DNA from: Eudromia elegans | Lineage: Eukaryota; Chordata; Aves; Tinamiformes; Tinamidae | Assembly: GCA_003342815.1 (NCBI GenBank) | Contig: PTEX01000014.1 | Location: 7,494,765-7,558,764, forward strand | Reading direction: 5' to 3' | DNA: 64,000 nt | In this document: one piece after another, positions 61,401 to 64,000 of the stretch | Layout: every line of letters starts with the position of its first letter | Numbering within the stretch: position 1 is the first letter of the stretch | The notes under the pieces: model-generated | What the model was told of the DNA's origin: nothing | Seen by the model: the letters and a program-made list of their open reading frames with translations, nothing else | The model's database searches: none | Translations under genes and position numbers: made by a program

Positions 61401-64000
61401 GCCCATAAGGGGAGTTTAGCTACTGTAAGGAATGAGGAGGTTTTCCGCGGAATTCCACACAGTGGGCAGGCATGCTGGGATGGGGATCCGTGTGTGCACA
61501 TTCCCTAGGGCGGGATGCAGAGCCCTCCTGCAAACCCAGCCCAGAGCGCGGCGGCAGGAGAACACGGATCTCGGGTTGCGAACGGAGATGCAGCAAAAAT
61601 AACCCGTAAGAAAGCAGAGAAGCAAGGAAGGAACAAGAGAACTGAGACCGTAGCAGTGTCGGAAGCAGAGATGAGCCCCGAGTGGCTCCAAAGAGCTTGT
61701 TCATCCTACATTGCAGCCTGCAAAACAACTCACACCAGCTCCTGCTCCAGCCAGGCCTGAGCAAACAGGCAGCGGAGGAGCAACGCTGCTGCGGGCAAAA
61801 CGCTGCCTCGAAGCGGCCTTCATTAGGGAGCGAAAGAGCGAGCACGAGATGCTGCACCTCATTACAGATCCTGCCCAGTTCATTGTGCACCACATTGTAA
61901 TCCAGGCCTCAGCATCTACCCCCAGCAACAGGTTGTGTGCAGCGATGCCGCCCCTTTACCGGCGGCGGGAGCAAATTAACGCGGAGAAGGGGGCGGAAAA
62001 GGCAAACCCAATAGGCCAGACCGCGGCACGGACGACTTGCTGGGGACAGATGCAGGGTGTTTGCAAACACAGAGCTTTCCATTGCCCCCCAATGCAAACT
62101 GAGACCGCAGCAGAGCTCCCAGAGCATCGGCACAGGCGTTATCTCGAGCAAAACCCACCCCCAAGGAGTTTAGATCTTTTTCTCCTAAACTTCATAGCTG
62201 ATCTAGGAGTCAGGACCCCGTGTCCTGCTGCTTCTGCCTTGGGACAAGCTGCTTTAGCTTTGCCCCAGCTTCCCCCTGTGCGGGACGGGGAAGTTGGGAG
62301 GGTATTGCTGAGTATAAATCCTCCTGGAAACTCTTACTATTATTTGGACATGACTCCAAACATGTGTCCCAGGTTTCCTGGAGATTCTCAGGCCTCCTGG
62401 CCCCAAACCTCAGGTCTGTAGGGAAGCCAGAGGAATGTTGCAGGGTTTACAATGAATGACCAAACATTCATTCCTTTCCACAAGGCCAGAAGAGGGGGAT
62501 GGTCTCAATGCAAACTCTAATGGAGATATTTTACTGCACAGACGACATCTGGGAGGTAAGCGCAGCCCATGGGTGTCCAACGTGCATAAAAATAACGTGC
62601 ATAAACACACGTATTTCTGTCTCCACCAAATGTTGGATACGACAGAGCTGAAAGATCCTCACAGGCCAGAGAGATCGGAATCCAAGGCTCTGCTCTGCGT
62701 ACGGGCTCCCTATAATAACCCCAGCAGGTCACGTTGTCCCTCCGCTTTCCCCAAGGTAAAGTGAGGCGCCTGCAGCCATCTCGTCACTTACAGCATGAGC
62801 AACCAAGGGCAAAACCCCCATCTCCTGCTGCCCCTGGCTCGGGAAGGCCTCCAGGAGCGTGCTAGGAAATACAGCAACAACAGCACTAAGGGCACACGAA
62901 ATGCAGGAGCTGAAGCTTTAGAGCAGCTCGTTGCAAGCCGGGGAGCAGCAGCACCGCCCGTCTGCTCTATTTCAGTCACCTGTAGTGCAGGAATCGGTGC
63001 CGCCGCCGCCTCCTTATACTTTGAGCTCCAAATACTTCGGTGCTTGCACGGCTCTCCCTGCCAGCATCCCGGCGCTCCGGAGATGCCAGCGAGCAAGGCA
63101 AGGTCAAGCGGTAACGGATGGGGAAACTCGGGCATGGGGATGCAGCGACTGGCCCAAGGTCGGAGGGAACCGGTGGCAAGGCCGGGAGCAGTTGTCAGAG
63201 CTCGGCAATGCTGCTCCTCAGCCACAACATTCCCTCTCGTTTCCAAGCGGAATTAAGCGAGCAGGAACTCCCGGCCACCGCTGCAGAGGTTATTCCACTA
63301 TCGATTTATTAATTCACCCTGATGCTGCCCCTGCCATGGGGCCTGTGCTTTTTTGGGCACGTGGCTGGGCTCCCAAAAACAAGCCTGTGAGATCTGCAAA
63401 GCCTCCCATTAAAGGGACACGGTCCTGCCTGGAGAACGGGCAGCAAAACTACCTCGGAAGTCGTCCGGTATGACAGTGAAAAAGACCCTAAAAATCAGCA
63501 CAAAGGGGCATTCAGACACCCGCAGAGCAGGCCGAGCAGCTTCGTGCACAGGGTGCTGCCTGGCAAAGCAGGTTGTGGCCTTCAGGTCCTGCCTCTGCTC
63601 CTTTGCTTCAGGCTCTTGGACACAACTCTGGATCAGTAGGATGTGCTGGGAATTCCCCTAGGGAGGAAAGGAGCCTCTAGACTACAAATGCACCGCGGGA
63701 GCTAAGCGCCAATCCCCACGACCAAGAGGAATCCATCTGCTACCATCAACGCCAAGTGTTTGGCTCCAAAGAGGCTGCATTTCAAGACTGCCCTTTCATT
63801 TTTGTGCCCCCTCCACAAAGAGGGGGACCCAGAATCCCTGTCACAGCCCCATACGGCTCCGTCTGCACGGGCCACGTGTTGCAGCTGAACGGAGAAGGAA
63901 ACAAGTGCCCTCTTCCCGCAAGGAAAACGGCATCTCACCTTCTCACAAACCCCATCCAAAGACATGAACTTGCTGCATCGCATCCCTGGTGAGGAGCAAG

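Larger units (their letters stand above)
49684..64000. other. CDK18 5' flank and presumed 5' UTR introns; no coding gene seen
   Basis: No exon with family similarity was found on either strand. Since the CDK18 start exon begins at an acceptor, at least one non-coding exon and the promoter should lie in or beyond this stretch. Locally it holds CpG-rich patches (about 50380-50560 and 52200-52600), a 37-bp spaced duplicate at 50201-50215 and 50238-50252, a 13-bp array, and a possible promoter-like cluster at 51120-51320. Human synteny would place LEMD1 further right; no LEM domain was recognised here. Confidence 0.55.

Noticed and set aside
49684..64000. miR-135b or LEMD1 expected near CDK18 from human synteny
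   Set aside because: I found no match to the miR-135b mature sequence by eye on either strand, nor a LEM-domain exon. They may lie beyond the right edge.

Overview
This window is vertebrate nuclear DNA, most likely from a bird. It has interrupted genes with GT-AG introns, a strong CpG island and no bacterial-style gene packing. The compact, GC-rich right half, the short introns and the scarcity of interspersed repeats fit an avian microchromosome; that placement is inference. Three protein-coding genes could be assembled exon by exon with consistent reading phase and recognised from their proteins: ELK4 (plus strand), MFSD4A (minus) and CDK18 (minus). Their order and relative orientation match the human 1q32.1 block (CDK18 - MFSD4A - ELK4), read here in reverse.

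Layout. Positions 1-3508 lie upstream of the first ELK4 coding exon and are probably a 5' intron. They carry a (TA)n microsatellite. ELK4 is coded by four exons between 3518 and 8358 (448 aa). An AT-rich stretch of about 8 kb follows that looks like a very long 3' UTR, ending near an AATAAA at 16506. MFSD4A runs in the opposite direction from its ATG at 29112 to its stop at 18530 (ten coding exons, 509 aa), so ELK4 and MFSD4A are tail to tail. A CpG island covers its first exon and a 21-bp minisatellite sits in its largest intron. About 9 kb of non-coding DNA separates MFSD4A from CDK18. CDK18 runs from its ATG at 49672 to its stop at 38098 (15 coding exons, 474 aa). From about 49.7 kb to the end I find no convincing coding exon. 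This should be the 5' flank and 5' untranslated part of CDK18, with several CpG-rich patches.

Roles. ELK4 is an ETS ternary-complex factor that works with SRF and is a MAP-kinase target. MFSD4A is a 12-segment major-facilitator membrane protein. CDK18 is a PCTAIRE-type cyclin-dependent kinase. I see no sign that they form a functional system: they are a conserved syntenic block. The notable points are local: a GC-AG intron in CDK18, an in-frame 18-bp triplication in ELK4, a minisatellite open in several frames on both strands, and some candidate regulatory islands. I did not find a previously undescribed biological system.
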